DNA from: Ascidiimonas aurantiaca
GTDB lineage: Bacteria; Bacteroidota; Bacteroidia; Flavobacteriales; Flavobacteriaceae
Length of the DNA stretch: 64,000 nt
Direction of reading: 5' to 3'
Assembly (NCBI RefSeq): GCF_037646345.1
Contig: NZ_JBBEWR010000001.1
Span: forward strand, 372,001 to 436,000
The translations under genes were made by a program, and so were the position numbers. Shown in pieces: positions 24,559-33,078 of this stretch. A model generated the notes under the pieces. It did no database searches. It had not been told where the DNA came from and saw nothing but the letters and a program-made list of their open reading frames with translations. Each line of letters opens with the position of its first letter. The stretch's first letter is position 1.

Positions 24559-25044
24559 ATTATATAACGATACAATCCGAAAAGGGAATACCTTTTATTT
24601 ACTAATATAGATCCCGGTTGCTATCCTTTAGGGAGTATTTGTCCGTTACATTGCTGTTTTTCCCTATTCAAGAGCGTGTATAATAATTTCATGCAATCTA
24701 TGGAAATAAGGAAGTGGTGCCTTGAATGACATAAAACGGTCAGAAAATTTAGAAATACTGTAACAAATGGTTATGAGAAGACTCTTTTACCCAGACGAGT
24801 TTAATTATTTAAGGAGTTAACCATAATTCAATTTTTGAGATGGCCTCCATATCAAAACCGGTATTAAAATGTTTTTACCTTGAATATGGCCTGAATAGGA
24901 TTGATTGATTTAAGTGGGCTTTTATTCTTTTTTTACCCGATGACGATATGGAGGTACATTCTCATTATACTTCAAATACAAGGTAATATACCAAAAAAAT
25001 AAGATAAGTATCATTTTTTTATTTGAAATAATTCTAAATAATTG
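24559..25044. other. intergenic region, no gene seen
   Basis: About 490 bp without a credible open frame. I saw no RNA gene or repeat, apart from a short GGCC...ATAT / ATAT...GGCC inverted arrangement near 24842-24893 of unknown meaning. Confidence 0.4.
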
Positions 25045-25052
25045 TAATTTTG
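25024..25052 (+). promoter_or_regulatory. Bacteroidota promoter: TTG, 18-bp spacer, TAATTTTG
   Basis: TTG at 25024-25026 and TAATTTTG at 25045-25052 fit the -33 / -7 consensus for the primary sigma factor of Bacteroidota. The box ends only four bases before the GTG start of the next gene, so the transcript should begin at or next to that start codon. Confidence 0.6.
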
Positions 25053-25056
25053 GAGC

Positions 25057-25326
25057 GTGATTACGTTTACAACCTCTTCAAACAGATATCAGTTTAATTT
25101 CCACGGAAAGGAAATACTTCTTAGTTTCTGTGAATTGCTAGCTTTTAGGAATACTATAAAGGCTATTGATATTGATACTCATTTCTATAACCATCACAGT
25201 GGTATTGAGATTGTTTCCCTTTGTAATTTAAAAGAGATCTTAATTCTCGAAACAGAAGATCTTATAGAGTTAAAAAAAATCATGGAGTATATTTTTACGC
25301 CAAGAGGAGTGACCCTCCCGTACTAA
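25057..25326 (+). CDS. small protein of unknown function
   Basis: The protein has 89 residues starting at GTG. No ATG occurs in the first 70 codons. The sequence is soluble-looking, with FHGKEILLSFCELLAFRN, a HFYNHHSGIEI histidine cluster, and an amphipathic Leu/Glu helix at the C-terminus. I do not recognise the family with confidence. It lies 90 bp upstream of a ferritin gene with its own promoter. A promoter box directly abuts the start codon, which suggests a leaderless message. Confidence 0.6.
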   Translation: MITFTTSSNRYQFNFHGKEILLSFCELLAFRNTIKAIDIDTHFYNHHSGIEIVSLCNLKEILILETEDLIELKKIMEYIFTPRGVTLPY

Positions 25327-25384
25327 CACTTATTTAGACCAATCCCAAATATCTCTGGACAGCGCATGATGCCTCTGTTTTTTG

Positions 25385-25392
25385 TAAATTTG
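25385..25392 (+). promoter_or_regulatory. -7 box TAAATTTG upstream of ferritin
   Basis: Exact TAnnTTTG match, 23 bp before the ferritin ATG. No clear -33 TTG is visible. Confidence 0.45.
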
Positions 25393-25415
25393 TACAAATT
25401 TAAAATTCATTCGCT

Positions 25416-25928
25416 ATGGAAAATCTTATACGAGAAAATCTATCTATAAACGTTAAAATTATTGATCTCTTAAATGAGCAGATCAAAATGGAGGCAAAGG
25501 CATCAGCTACCTATCTGGCTATGGCCTCCTGGTGCGATCAACAGGGGTTTGATTACAGCGCCAAGTTTTTTTACGACCAATCTAATGAAGAACGTGAGCA
25601 TATGCTTAAGATCTTTAAGTTTATAAATGATAACGGAGGTATTGCCTATTCACCTGAAGTACCAAAAGTGAATCATGAGTACGAATCGATTCTCGATCTT
25701 TATAAAACAGCACTACAGGAAGAAATTGCAGTTAGTAAATCGATCCAGCAGATATTTTTGACATGCCGAAAAGAAAATGATGTGCCTACTGAGCTTTTCC
25801 TCCAGTGGTTTATTAACGAGCAACTGGAAGAAGAACAGAAAATGAGACATGCTATCAAAATTTACGAGCTTCATGGCGATGATGCAGAGAATTTATATGT
25901 TCTTGACAAGCGTATATCCCGAGAGTAG
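25416..25928 (+). CDS. ftnA: ferritin (non-haem, iron storage)
   Basis: The protein has 170 residues, normal for bacterial ferritin, forming a four-helix bundle. Ferroxidase ligands are visible: Glu in LNEQIKMEAKASATYLAM, EEREHMLKIFKF (Glu and His), and Glu residues in LQEEIAVSKS and NEQLEEEQKMRH. It forms a 24-mer that oxidises Fe2+ and stores it as mineral in the cytosol. It has its own promoter box and terminator, so it is monocistronic. A Dps relative lies at 32209. Confidence 0.95.
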   Translation: MENLIRENLSINVKIIDLLNEQIKMEAKASATYLAMASWCDQQGFDYSAKFFYDQSNEEREHMLKIFKFINDNGGIAYSPEVPKVNHEYESILDLYKTALQEEIAVSKSIQQIFLTCRKENDVPTELFLQWFINEQLEEEQKMRHAIKIYELHGDDAENLYVLDKRISRE

Positions 25929-25963
25929 ATCTCAACACGCACATTACTTGAAATATACCGGCT

Positions 25964-25992
25964 AAGCTCATTGTGTATGCAATGAGCTTTTC
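25964..25992 (+). terminator. intrinsic terminator of ferritin
   Basis: A perfect 10-bp stem AAGCTCATTG / CAATGAGCTT with a six-base loop is followed by TTCTCTT. Confidence 0.85.
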
Positions 25993-26451
25993 TCTTATTA
26001 AAAGAACATGATTAATTCAAAATTGAATTTTAACGTATTTTTTGAATACACTATTATAATTTAGACTATCTTTACACCCGTAAATAGTTAGTTAGCTTTC
26101 CCTTTTTGTTGAAATTATTACAACTTAATAGATTTTCGCTTTCTTTAGTATTTAGAAATAGAGCATTAAATATATTAATGCAAGGAATAACAGCGTAAGT
26201 TTTATTGTTATCCTAAGTGAGGATCCATCTTCATCATAGTTTTTCAATTAGTTTCTTTACGGTTCCGCCCAAATTATTTTTTTGCGTTTATTAAAAAGAT
26301 CTCAAAAAAATAGTAACAATTAATAAAAAGTAACTGTATCAAAAATCCGACATTCTCAAAAAAAACAAGCTCTGAGTTTTCAAAAACTTTAAGACGCAGA
26401 GTAAATACTTATTTTGTATCAAATAACCTTAGCAGGCATGCCAACAAGAAT

Positions 26452-27414
26452 ATGATAGTTAAAACCATCATTATGCTTGCAGTGTTTTTTATCCCAATTA
26501 TCATTATTAACAGTGGGTTTGTATCGGGAATACCAATGCTGTTTGCCCTGTACATTACCAGCGGTCTGGGTATGGCAGGTATTGGCATGGGTGTTATGCA
26601 CGATGCTATTCACGGGTCCTATTCAAAAAAACCTAAGATCAATAAATATTTAGGATATTCCTTAAATCTTATTGGTGCCAATGCAAACGTATGGAGAATT
26701 CAGCACAATGTGCTGCATCATACCTATACTAATATTGAAGAAGCAGATGATGACATAAACGCTCCTGCGTTTTTAAGGTTTTCACCCCATGCTAAAAAGT
26801 ACTGGCTCCATAAATACCAGCATTTATATGTGTGGCTGTTTTACGGACTTTCTACCATTTCATGGGTGACCACTAAAGATTATATAAGACTCAGCCGCTA
26901 TAACCAAATGGGGTTATTGCCTCATAAAAATGAATATCGAAAAGAAATTGCTAAGATTACCGCCTGGAAACTGTTATATTATTCCTATACTATCATCTTA
27001 CCTATTATTATTCTACCCATATCACCCTGGGTGGTTCTTGCTGCTTTTTTAAGTATGCACTTTGTGACCGGATTACTAATTAGTATCATTTTTCAGGTGG
27101 CGCATATAATGCCAAATACCACGTTTCCGCTACCTGACAAAAACGGATCGATACATGGTGACTGGACAACCCATCAATTGGCCACTACTACTAATTTTTC
27201 TCCAAAAAGCCGTTTTTTTTCATGGTGTATAGGAGGATTGAATTTTCAGATCGAGCACCATCTGTTACCAAATATTTGTCATATTCATTATAAGAACCTA
27301 TCTGCAATAGTTTCAGATACCGCGAAAGAATTTGAAATACCGTACCATAGTAAAAAGACCTTTGCTTCTGCCGTACTTGACCATTACAAGATGTTGAAGA
27401 AGCTCGGGCAATAA
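26452..27414 (+). CDS. membrane fatty acid (acyl-CoA/acyl-lipid) desaturase, N-terminus probably longer
   Basis: The protein has 320 residues from ATG 26452. The three histidine boxes of diiron desaturases are present: HDAIHG, HNVLHHTYTN and QIEHHLLP, with about four membrane helices. It introduces a double bond into fatty acyl chains. Reading the same frame upstream gives a continuous coding-like stretch back to 26338 (NPTFSKKTSSEFSKTLRRRV, then NTYFVSNNLSRHANKN) that resembles the usual start of these proteins. It has no ATG, GTG or TTG; the codon at the expected start is ATC (26338-26340). With it the protein would be about 358 residues, a normal family length. A cold-shock gene follows closely, which suits cold-responsive membrane remodelling. 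Confidence 0.9.
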   Translation: MIVKTIIMLAVFFIPIIIINSGFVSGIPMLFALYITSGLGMAGIGMGVMHDAIHGSYSKKPKINKYLGYSLNLIGANANVWRIQHNVLHHTYTNIEEADDDINAPAFLRFSPHAKKYWLHKYQHLYVWLFYGLSTISWVTTKDYIRLSRYNQMGLLPHKNEYRKEIAKITAWKLLYYSYTIILPIIILPISPWVVLAAFLSMHFVTGLLISIIFQVAHIMPNTTFPLPDKNGSIHGDWTTHQLATTTNFSPKSRFFSWCIGGLNFQIEHHLLPNICHIHYKNLSAIVSDTAKEFEIPYHSKKTFASAVLDHYKMLKKLGQ

Positions 27415-27500
27415 AAAGATTTTTACATTCGCATAAAACAAAAAACATGAAAGTTTTAAAACAATTAATACATAAAATAATTAATAATAAAGTTAACATT

Positions 27501-27692
27501 ATGAAAGAAGGCACCGTAAAATTTTTTAATACAACCAAAGGATTTGGTTTTATTACACAGGCTGATTCAGACGAAGACGTTTTTGTACACAAAAGTGGTC
27601 TTATTGATGAAGTTCAGGAGAATGACAAGGTGAAGTTTGACCTTGAAAGAGGCCAAAAAGGACTTAATGCAATTAATGTAGAGTTAATATAG
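27501..27692 (+). CDS. cold-shock protein (CspA family)
   Basis: The protein has 63 residues from ATG 27501, where the fold begins (MKEGTVKFFNTTKGFGFI); the in-frame ATG at 27447 would add 18 unrelated residues. RNP1 (KGFGFI) and RNP2-like (DVFVHKSGL) nucleic-acid-binding motifs are intact. It acts as a single-stranded RNA/DNA chaperone. It lies after the desaturase gene on the same strand and before a second cold-shock-domain protein. Confidence 0.92.
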   Translation: MKEGTVKFFNTTKGFGFITQADSDEDVFVHKSGLIDEVQENDKVKFDLERGQKGLNAINVELI

Positions 27693-27711
27693 TTAACTCA
27701 CATTATATATA

Positions 27712-27742
27712 AAAAAGCTATCAGTAAATGATGGCTTTTTTA
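27712..27742 (+). terminator. intrinsic terminator of the cold-shock gene
   Basis: Stem AAAAAGCTATCA / TGATGGCTTTTT (one G-T pair) with a five-base loop and T tract. Confidence 0.85.
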
Positions 27743-27805
27743 TATAGCTTTAATAAAAAACTGAAAATAATTTTAAATACGTAATGCAATTAATGCAGTA
27801 AATGA

Positions 27806-28252
27806 ATGGCAAAATCTCAAAGATCCTTTAGCAAATTTGAACGTGAAAAGAAACGACAAAAGAAGCAGGAAGAAAAAAGAAAGAAAAAAGAAGAGCGCAA
27901 TGCTTCAAAAGATGGTAAGCAGGGAATTCCCTTTGCGTATGCAGATCAATTTGGCAATTTAATAGATACCCCTGTAGATAAAAGCCTTAAAGAACCGGTT
28001 GATATCGAAGATATAGAAATAAGTGTGCCTAAAAAGGTTAAAGAAGAAATAGACCCCATACGTAAAGGTAAAGTTACTTATTTCGATACTTCAAAAGGAT
28101 ACGGGTTTATTATTGATTCGGAAACTCAGGAAAAACACTTTACTCATGTTAGCTCTTTACTTTCCGACATTGCAGAAAACGATGTGGTATCTTTTGAACT
28201 TGAAAAAGGACTTAAAGGTATGAACGCTGTTCGTGTTACCAGAATAGATTAG
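27806..28252 (+). CDS. cold-shock-domain protein with basic N-terminal arm
   Basis: The protein has 148 residues. The first 35 are extremely Lys/Arg/Glu-rich (KFEREKKRQKKQEEKRKKKE). A linker with GIPFAYADQFGNLIDTP follows, then a C-terminal cold-shock domain (about 88-148) with RKGKVTYFDTSKGYGFI and EKHFTHVSSL. The basic arm probably adds general RNA binding. This two-part form is widespread in Bacteroidota, where it is thought to act as a ribosome- or RNA-associated chaperone. Confidence 0.9.
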   Translation: MAKSQRSFSKFEREKKRQKKQEEKRKKKEERNASKDGKQGIPFAYADQFGNLIDTPVDKSLKEPVDIEDIEISVPKKVKEEIDPIRKGKVTYFDTSKGYGFIIDSETQEKHFTHVSSLLSDIAENDVVSFELEKGLKGMNAVRVTRID

Positions 28253-28319
28253 ACCCTATTGATCATTCCCCAATGTTTACGACAGCTTTTATTCAAACTT
28301 AAACAATGTATGTAGCTTT

Positions 28320-29162
28320 TTAAATACTCATAGGTCTGTCATACTTAATGGATACATAGCTTCTTTAATGGTTATACTGGTCAAAGTATTCTGCCCGTAA
28401 AAGAAACAGCTCCAGACCATCACAAGAAGGGTTTAGATAGATTTTTAGCACTTTACATTTCACTAAGTCGCTCAATAAAAATATCGTCAGTAGCTTTTCC
28501 TTTGATATTCATCCATAGTTTAATACCATTGTTTAAAATCATAGCATTAAATTCTGCAGAAGAAAACCGGCTAACCAGATCGGTATTTAAGAACTAAGGT
28601 GCCCCGTGTTGTTCCACAGCCTCCTACATGGTGTTTGCACATCATTATACATGATAAGCTCCGGTTAATGACAAAAGCAACTATGCAGTGTTTATGTCAA
28701 TGCTGCCCATAAGACACATATATTCACTATTCATTGGGGTTTACAGGTAATATATAGCCCATGCCTGATCGGGGCTTGAAATAAACCCGGCGAGAGGCAC
28801 ATATAACATACAATACCGGCCGGATACACTCGCATTGGAATGACCTTTGCACATTATTTTCCTGCATTCGGCAAATGGTATCAGCGCAAAATACCCTTTA
28901 AAAAATCGTCCTCAACTTTTAATTGACCAAGGGTACTGAGAATGGTTTGTTCTTCTTTTTCGGCACCACTGCGCTTATCTGTATTTTCCTTCTCAAAGAC
29001 CGCTTCCCCCTGAAACACATAATTGGGAAGTTTATTTCTACACAACTTTTCCTTTTTAGGAAGCATTGCTTTTACTTTCCATATTTGAGTAATATTAAAC
29101 AAACCTTGAACCAAACAAGAACAAAAGGGGTAAAGCACGTGAAATGCCACCAAAAGAAGCAT
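28320..29162 (-). pseudogene. decayed IS3-family transposase (orfA and orfB remnants)
   Basis: Read on the minus strand, 29162-28881 ends with an OrfA-like coiled segment (EKEEQTILSTLGQLKVEDDF) typical of IS3-family OrfA C-termini. Below it, fragments of the OrfB integrase core are readable across several stops and at least one frameshift. PDQAWAI and TPMNSEYMCLMGSIDIN match the first catalytic strand. EAVEQHGAP and LVSRFSSAEFNAMILNNGIK match the second Asp region. NIKGKATDDIFIERL carries the final Glu, and a YNH...Y-RP tail follows. The second Asp and reading frame are lost, so it is inactive. Terminal repeats were not identified. Confidence 0.8.
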
Positions 29163-29255
29163 AAAACCTTATAAATTGTGAGGTTTTACAATAATCAACT
29201 TTAACAATTAATTTCTATATTTAAGTACTCCAAATAATTGATTTTCTGCCGTTTA

Positions 29256-29273
29256 CCCCCCCCCCCCCCCCCC
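29256..29273. repeat. 18-bp poly-C homopolymer tract
   Basis: Eighteen consecutive C on the plus strand, exceptional in this AT-rich sequence. It lies between the IS3 remnant and a lipoprotein gene, 136 bp upstream of that gene's ATG. Such tracts are slippage-prone. It also falls inside a minus-strand open frame (29201-29458) that may be a gene fragment. Confidence 0.95.
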
Positions 29274-29408
29274 AAGAGCAGGTGTATATAAGCTAATGTT
29301 TGATCTATGGCTTCGTTACGTTGGCCATTAGCAAACAATAAGGCAAAGCGTTTACGACTTTCAGGCACTAAAAAGTAACCAATAAGAATAAACCTCAATA
29401 CATTTATT

Positions 29409-29756
29409 ATGAAACAAATTAGATACCTCTTAGCGGGCTTAAGCCTTTGTGTACTCACTTCCTGTTATTCGGTCAGGTTGCGAAATGAGAATGGAGCGCC
29501 ACAACCAGATCCTTTTTCGAATAGAGATGATTATTACCGGGGCATGAAGGTTATTGAGATAGATACGGTTATCAATATGAAACTCACTTCAAAAGACTTC
29601 ACTTACCTCATTACTGAAAATGATTCCTGCCCCTCAGGCAGAATTAACATAGTAGAGTATCGCAATACGCTGGGAGGTATATTGCTTAGTGCCATCACTT
29701 TTGGCAGAAAGAGAAAAGTAAAAATAAAATACGTATGTGAAAAACTTCAAAACTAA
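29409..29756 (+). CDS. small Bor-like lipoprotein
   Basis: The protein has 115 residues with SPII signal and lipobox VLTSC (Cys19). The mature part is about 95 residues. The segment CPSGRINIVEYRNTLGG and LLSAITFGRKRKVKIKYVC places two Cys at the ends of a conserved-looking block that resembles the Bor family of phage and plasmid lipoproteins (serum resistance in E. coli). That resemblance is by memory and moderate. It ends six bases before the next gene, suggesting an operon with the flavoprotein. Confidence 0.7.
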   Translation: MKQIRYLLAGLSLCVLTSCYSVRLRNENGAPQPDPFSNRDDYYRGMKVIEIDTVINMKLTSKDFTYLITENDSCPSGRINIVEYRNTLGGILLSAITFGRKRKVKIKYVCEKLQN

Positions 29757-29761
29757 TTACG

Positions 29762-31324
29762 ATGGCTACTACCATAGAAAAACAATTAAACAAGTGGGAT
29801 ACATTACATAAAAACGGGCCTTTTCCCTTAAAGTTATTATATGAAACAAAACTCGAGGGTGAGCGGGTAATGCCGGATAAAATAGAACGTTATAATGATG
29901 CAGCACATGAAATACAACGACTACTAAGAGAAACCCACCACACAAACGAAGGTTTTAGAGCTTATGGGTCCGCATGGTCTATGAATGCTATTGCCAGTCA
30001 TAAAGACCGAATGCATTTTAATGCATCCATGAATATTTCATTACCTATTCATGCCAGCCAGTGTCACGAAGACAGTACTTATGATCCTACAAACCTGTTT
30101 TTATTTGAGTGTGGAAACACTATTAAAGAAATTTCAGAAACTCTGGTGCAAAATGGAAAATCCTTGAAAACCAGCGGGGCCAGTAACGGACAAACCATAG
30201 CGGGTTGTATCTCTACCGGTGTGCATGGCTCCGGACTTGACATAGGTTCGGTGCAGGACTATGTGGTTGGTCTTAATCTTATTATTGGTCCAAATGCAGA
30301 AGACATTGTGTACCTGGAGCCCGCATCCAGACCTGCCCTTCATGATAATTTCATAAGCACTTTACAGGCCCGGATAATTAGGGATGATGCTCTTTTTTAT
30401 GCCGCTTTAGTAGGATTGGGAAGTTTCGGGTTCATTCACGGAGTAGTCATAGAAGCAGAACCCTTGTTTCTCATAAAGCGTTATGTAAAAAAAATAAAGA
30501 AGAGCCTGGCCTTTACACTGGCCAACACCATGGATTTTGAAAATTCAGAATTTGTTATTCCCGAAGAGACCAACGCACAGGGAAAAGGAAACAGGCCCTT
30601 TCATTACAAAATATTTATCAATCAATACAGTAATGAACCTGATTGTGTAGTAGAAATTATGTATAAAAAACCGTATAGAGAGTCTTATCCCGATCCGTTT
30701 CCGGTGATTAAAGAATCTGTTTATCGTGATCTGATCTACCTTTTTGTAAAAATTGCCGAAAATTTTCCCAAGAGCATTCCGTGGTTAGTAAAACGCTTAC
30801 GTAAAACCATTTTACCAAAAGTAGATGACGAAACTACCGGAACGCTAAAAGAAATATTCTGGGATGCACCTTATCAGGGTCCGGCCTTTGCCTGTTCGTT
30901 TGGTGTTGACCATACACATTCAGAAAAAGTAATGGGTCTTTTGGGAAAGCTTACGAGAGAAGAGGGCCCTATACCCGGCATTTTTGCCCTGCGTTTTGTA
31001 AAGCAAACCAAAGCTACCATAGGCTTTACCAAATTCCCCATTACCTGTATGATCGAAATAGATGGTGTGCTCTGGAAAAAAACACGTAAGATCATGAGTT
31101 TAAAAGAGTATTGCCGGCGTATGATAGAAGTATTACAGGAAAACAACATACCATTTACTATACATTGGGGGAAAAACAGCGATTGGGCTTTTAATGGTTT
31201 GGTAAACTATATGTTCGGCGATCAGGCAGAAGAATGGAAGATCCAGCGTAAAAAAATCTTATCACAGGAAATGCAGGAACTGTTTTCAAATAATTTTTTA
31301 AAAACCGTAGGGCTGGACAGGTAA
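29762..31324 (+). CDS. FAD-dependent lactone-oxidase-like protein (GULO/ALO family)
   Basis: The protein has 520 residues. The FAD-binding PCMH region has ISETLVQNGKSLKTSGASNG, then QTIAGCISTGVHGSG. The C-terminal ALO-type domain ends with FTIHWGKNSDW, the HWGK signature of aldonolactone oxidases and related sugar oxidases. There is no signal peptide, so it is probably cytosolic. It likely oxidises a sugar lactone or polyol with O2 or another acceptor. It is somewhat longer than typical (about 430-460), with an insertion around residues 240-340. It is coupled to the small upstream lipoprotein gene. Confidence 0.87.
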   Translation: MATTIEKQLNKWDTLHKNGPFPLKLLYETKLEGERVMPDKIERYNDAAHEIQRLLRETHHTNEGFRAYGSAWSMNAIASHKDRMHFNASMNISLPIHASQCHEDSTYDPTNLFLFECGNTIKEISETLVQNGKSLKTSGASNGQTIAGCISTGVHGSGLDIGSVQDYVVGLNLIIGPNAEDIVYLEPASRPALHDNFISTLQARIIRDDALFYAALVGLGSFGFIHGVVIEAEPLFLIKRYVKKIKKSLAFTLANTMDFENSEFVIPEETNAQGKGNRPFHYKIFINQYSNEPDCVVEIMYKKPYRESYPDPFPVIKESVYRDLIYLFVKIAENFPKSIPWLVKRLRKTILPKVDDETTGTLKEIFWDAPYQGPAFACSFGVDHTHSEKVMGLLGKLTREEGPIPGIFALRFVKQTKATIGFTKFPITCMIEIDGVLWKKTRKIMSLKEYCRRMIEVLQENNIPFTIHWGKNSDWAFNGLVNYMFGDQAEEWKIQRKKILSQEMQELFSNNFLKTVGLDR

Positions 31325-31384
31325 TGTATGGTACATAACAGCTAAAGAAACAATTCATTAACTAACTCCTAAAAACTTGTAACA

Positions 31385-32116
31385 ATGGAAAACAAAAAAT
31401 GGTATCAGTTAGGTGATGCTGCTAACAGAAACCGGTTAGCCACTACAGTGATTTGGTTTACATTTATGGCTATCATTATACTTGCATTGGTCTATTATCT
31501 TACCAACCGAGATCCGGAAACCATGAATACTATTTTTAACACCCTCATCCCCTTGTTCGCCACCTGGGTAGGAACCGTACTCGCGTTTTATTTTGGAAAA
31601 GAGAACTTTGATATCGCTTCAAAACGGTATAACAACCTAATAGATAAGTTGAGCCCCGATGTTTTAGACGATATTAAAGTTTCACAGATCATGATCTCCA
31701 AACAAACAATGGTCTTTAAAAATCTAAACGAGGTAGAAGACAAAAAAGTAAAAGAGATCATTGATTTTCTTTCTGAAATAAAAAAAACAAGGCTGCCTAT
31801 TCTTGAAGACGAAAAAATAAAATATATTATACACAAAACAACATTTCTCAATGCCTTAAACGAGTTGGGCGATGAAGCTTCGGCTACCACATATTCATTT
31901 AAAGATTTTATTGCAAATGATGTCTATAAAGACAAAGCTCTGAGCTATTTACAATTTGAGGAAAATGTCATTTTAGAAGAGATAAGATCGGCTCTTGGCA
32001 GGAATTCCAATATAAAAGATGTATTTATCATAGGTACCCAAAAGAATGTTGTAGGCTGGATTACCGATACGTTGCTGTTAAGATACCTTTCCGGAGAAAG
32101 TGTAAAGATAAGTTAG
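31385..32116 (+). CDS. membrane protein with cytosolic CBS-like region
   Basis: The protein has 243 residues. Two membrane helices (about 20-40 and 52-70) are separated by a short loop, then a long Lys/Glu-rich cytosolic part. Segments ISKQTMVFKNLNEVEDKKV, TRLPILEDEKIKYIIH and DVFIIGTQKNVVGWITD have the pattern of tandem CBS-type nucleotide-binding motifs. No enzyme motif is seen. It starts 60 bp after the oxidase and ends in a strong terminator, so it may be the last gene of that operon. Function unknown. Confidence 0.72.
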   Translation: MENKKWYQLGDAANRNRLATTVIWFTFMAIIILALVYYLTNRDPETMNTIFNTLIPLFATWVGTVLAFYFGKENFDIASKRYNNLIDKLSPDVLDDIKVSQIMISKQTMVFKNLNEVEDKKVKEIIDFLSEIKKTRLPILEDEKIKYIIHKTTFLNALNELGDEASATTYSFKDFIANDVYKDKALSYLQFEENVILEEIRSALGRNSNIKDVFIIGTQKNVVGWITDTLLLRYLSGESVKIS

Positions 32117-32126
32117 TTCCTGTCAT

Positions 32127-32160
32127 AAAAAAACCCTTAAAATATTTTAAGGGTTTTTTA
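32127..32160 (+). terminator. strong intrinsic terminator
   Basis: Near-perfect palindrome: AAAAAACCCTTAAAAT pairs with ATTTTAAGGGTTTTTT. It can work in both directions, between convergent genes. Confidence 0.9.
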
Positions 32161-32208
32161 GAACTAGATAAGCCTATATATTGATTTTTTCTTTTTCCAA
32201 GAAATATA

Positions 32209-32724
32209 TTATTTAAGGAATGAAGAAAACATCCAGTTTCTTTTCTCCAGTTCCCTTATAAAATCAGTCAACATTTGTTCGGTTGCAATATCTCCCGTAT
32301 CGAGGGCCGCTCCCACAGCAGACATCATATTATCATGCAATATTTCAAAATCTTTGAGAACTTCTTTTACCATTTCAAGCGCAGTTCTTTCCTTCTCATT
32401 TTCTTTAATTTCAGAGAGTTCCAGAACCTTCTTTAAAGTAAAGTTAGGTTTTACCCCAAAAACTCTTATACGCTCGGCCAGTATATCAATATTCTTTTTC
32501 GTCGTATTATATTCATTTTCAAACTGTTCGTGCAGCTCAAAAAATTCGGGACCCTCAATATTCCAGTGATAGTTTCGCAATTTATTGTAAAAAACCTGAT
32601 AATTTGCGATCAGAGTATTGAGATGCACTACAATTTCTGCGGTTTCCAAATAAGTGAACCCTAACTTTTTATATTGTTTGTTTTTATTAATTGTCGTATT
32701 TGTATTTGTTTTTAATGTTTCCAT
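32209..32724 (-). CDS. dps: Dps-family DNA-binding ferritin-like protein
   Basis: The protein has 171 residues from ATG 32724; an upstream in-frame start at 32835 is rejected because the added part is not conserved-looking. The Dps helix motif is YNKLRNYHWNIEGPEFFELH, with ferroxidase His53, His65 and Glu69 at the dimer interface, followed by AERIRVFG. The N-terminal tail is Thr/Asn/Lys-rich and could bind DNA. It protects DNA by oxidising Fe2+ with H2O2. It stands alone, convergent with the CBS-like gene. Confidence 0.93.
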   Translation of the reverse strand: METLKTNTNTTINKNKQYKKLGFTYLETAEIVVHLNTLIANYQVFYNKLRNYHWNIEGPEFFELHEQFENEYNTTKKNIDILAERIRVFGVKPNFTLKKVLELSEIKENEKERTALEMVKEVLKDFEILHDNMMSAVGAALDTGDIATEQMLTDFIRELEKRNWMFSSFLK

Positions 32725-33078
32725 TGTTTTCTTTTTAAAGTTGATAATGATCCTGAACCAGTTCTTCACTAAAAGAAAGTCCAGAAATTTTAGAATATTT
32801 ATATAATTGTGAAATTTGACGTTAGGAAGCGTCAACTAATTAGGTAAAGCCGATTACCCGGCTTAGAAAACAAGGAATTTAGAGATGTGTTCAAATCGTT
32901 TCATACATTCAATATATAGTTTTATATCGTAAAGTCAAATATTTAACATAGTTTAACAAATATCAACCGTTGTATTAACAAGAATTTTAGATCATGACCA
33001 TAAAATGCTTTTTATTCGAATCAGAAATCAATAAGCATTTACGGTTTACCTATCAAAACTGTAAATTATGCTTAGTTT
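32725..33078. other. intergenic region upstream of dps
   Basis: About 350 bp, AT-rich, with no credible gene. It should hold the dps promoter. I saw no OxyR- or PerR-like palindrome that I would defend. Confidence 0.4.

Noticed and set aside
24842..24893. Short GGCC-ATAT inverted arrangement
   Set aside because: Arms are short and interrupted with a long spacer, easily due to chance in AT-rich DNA.
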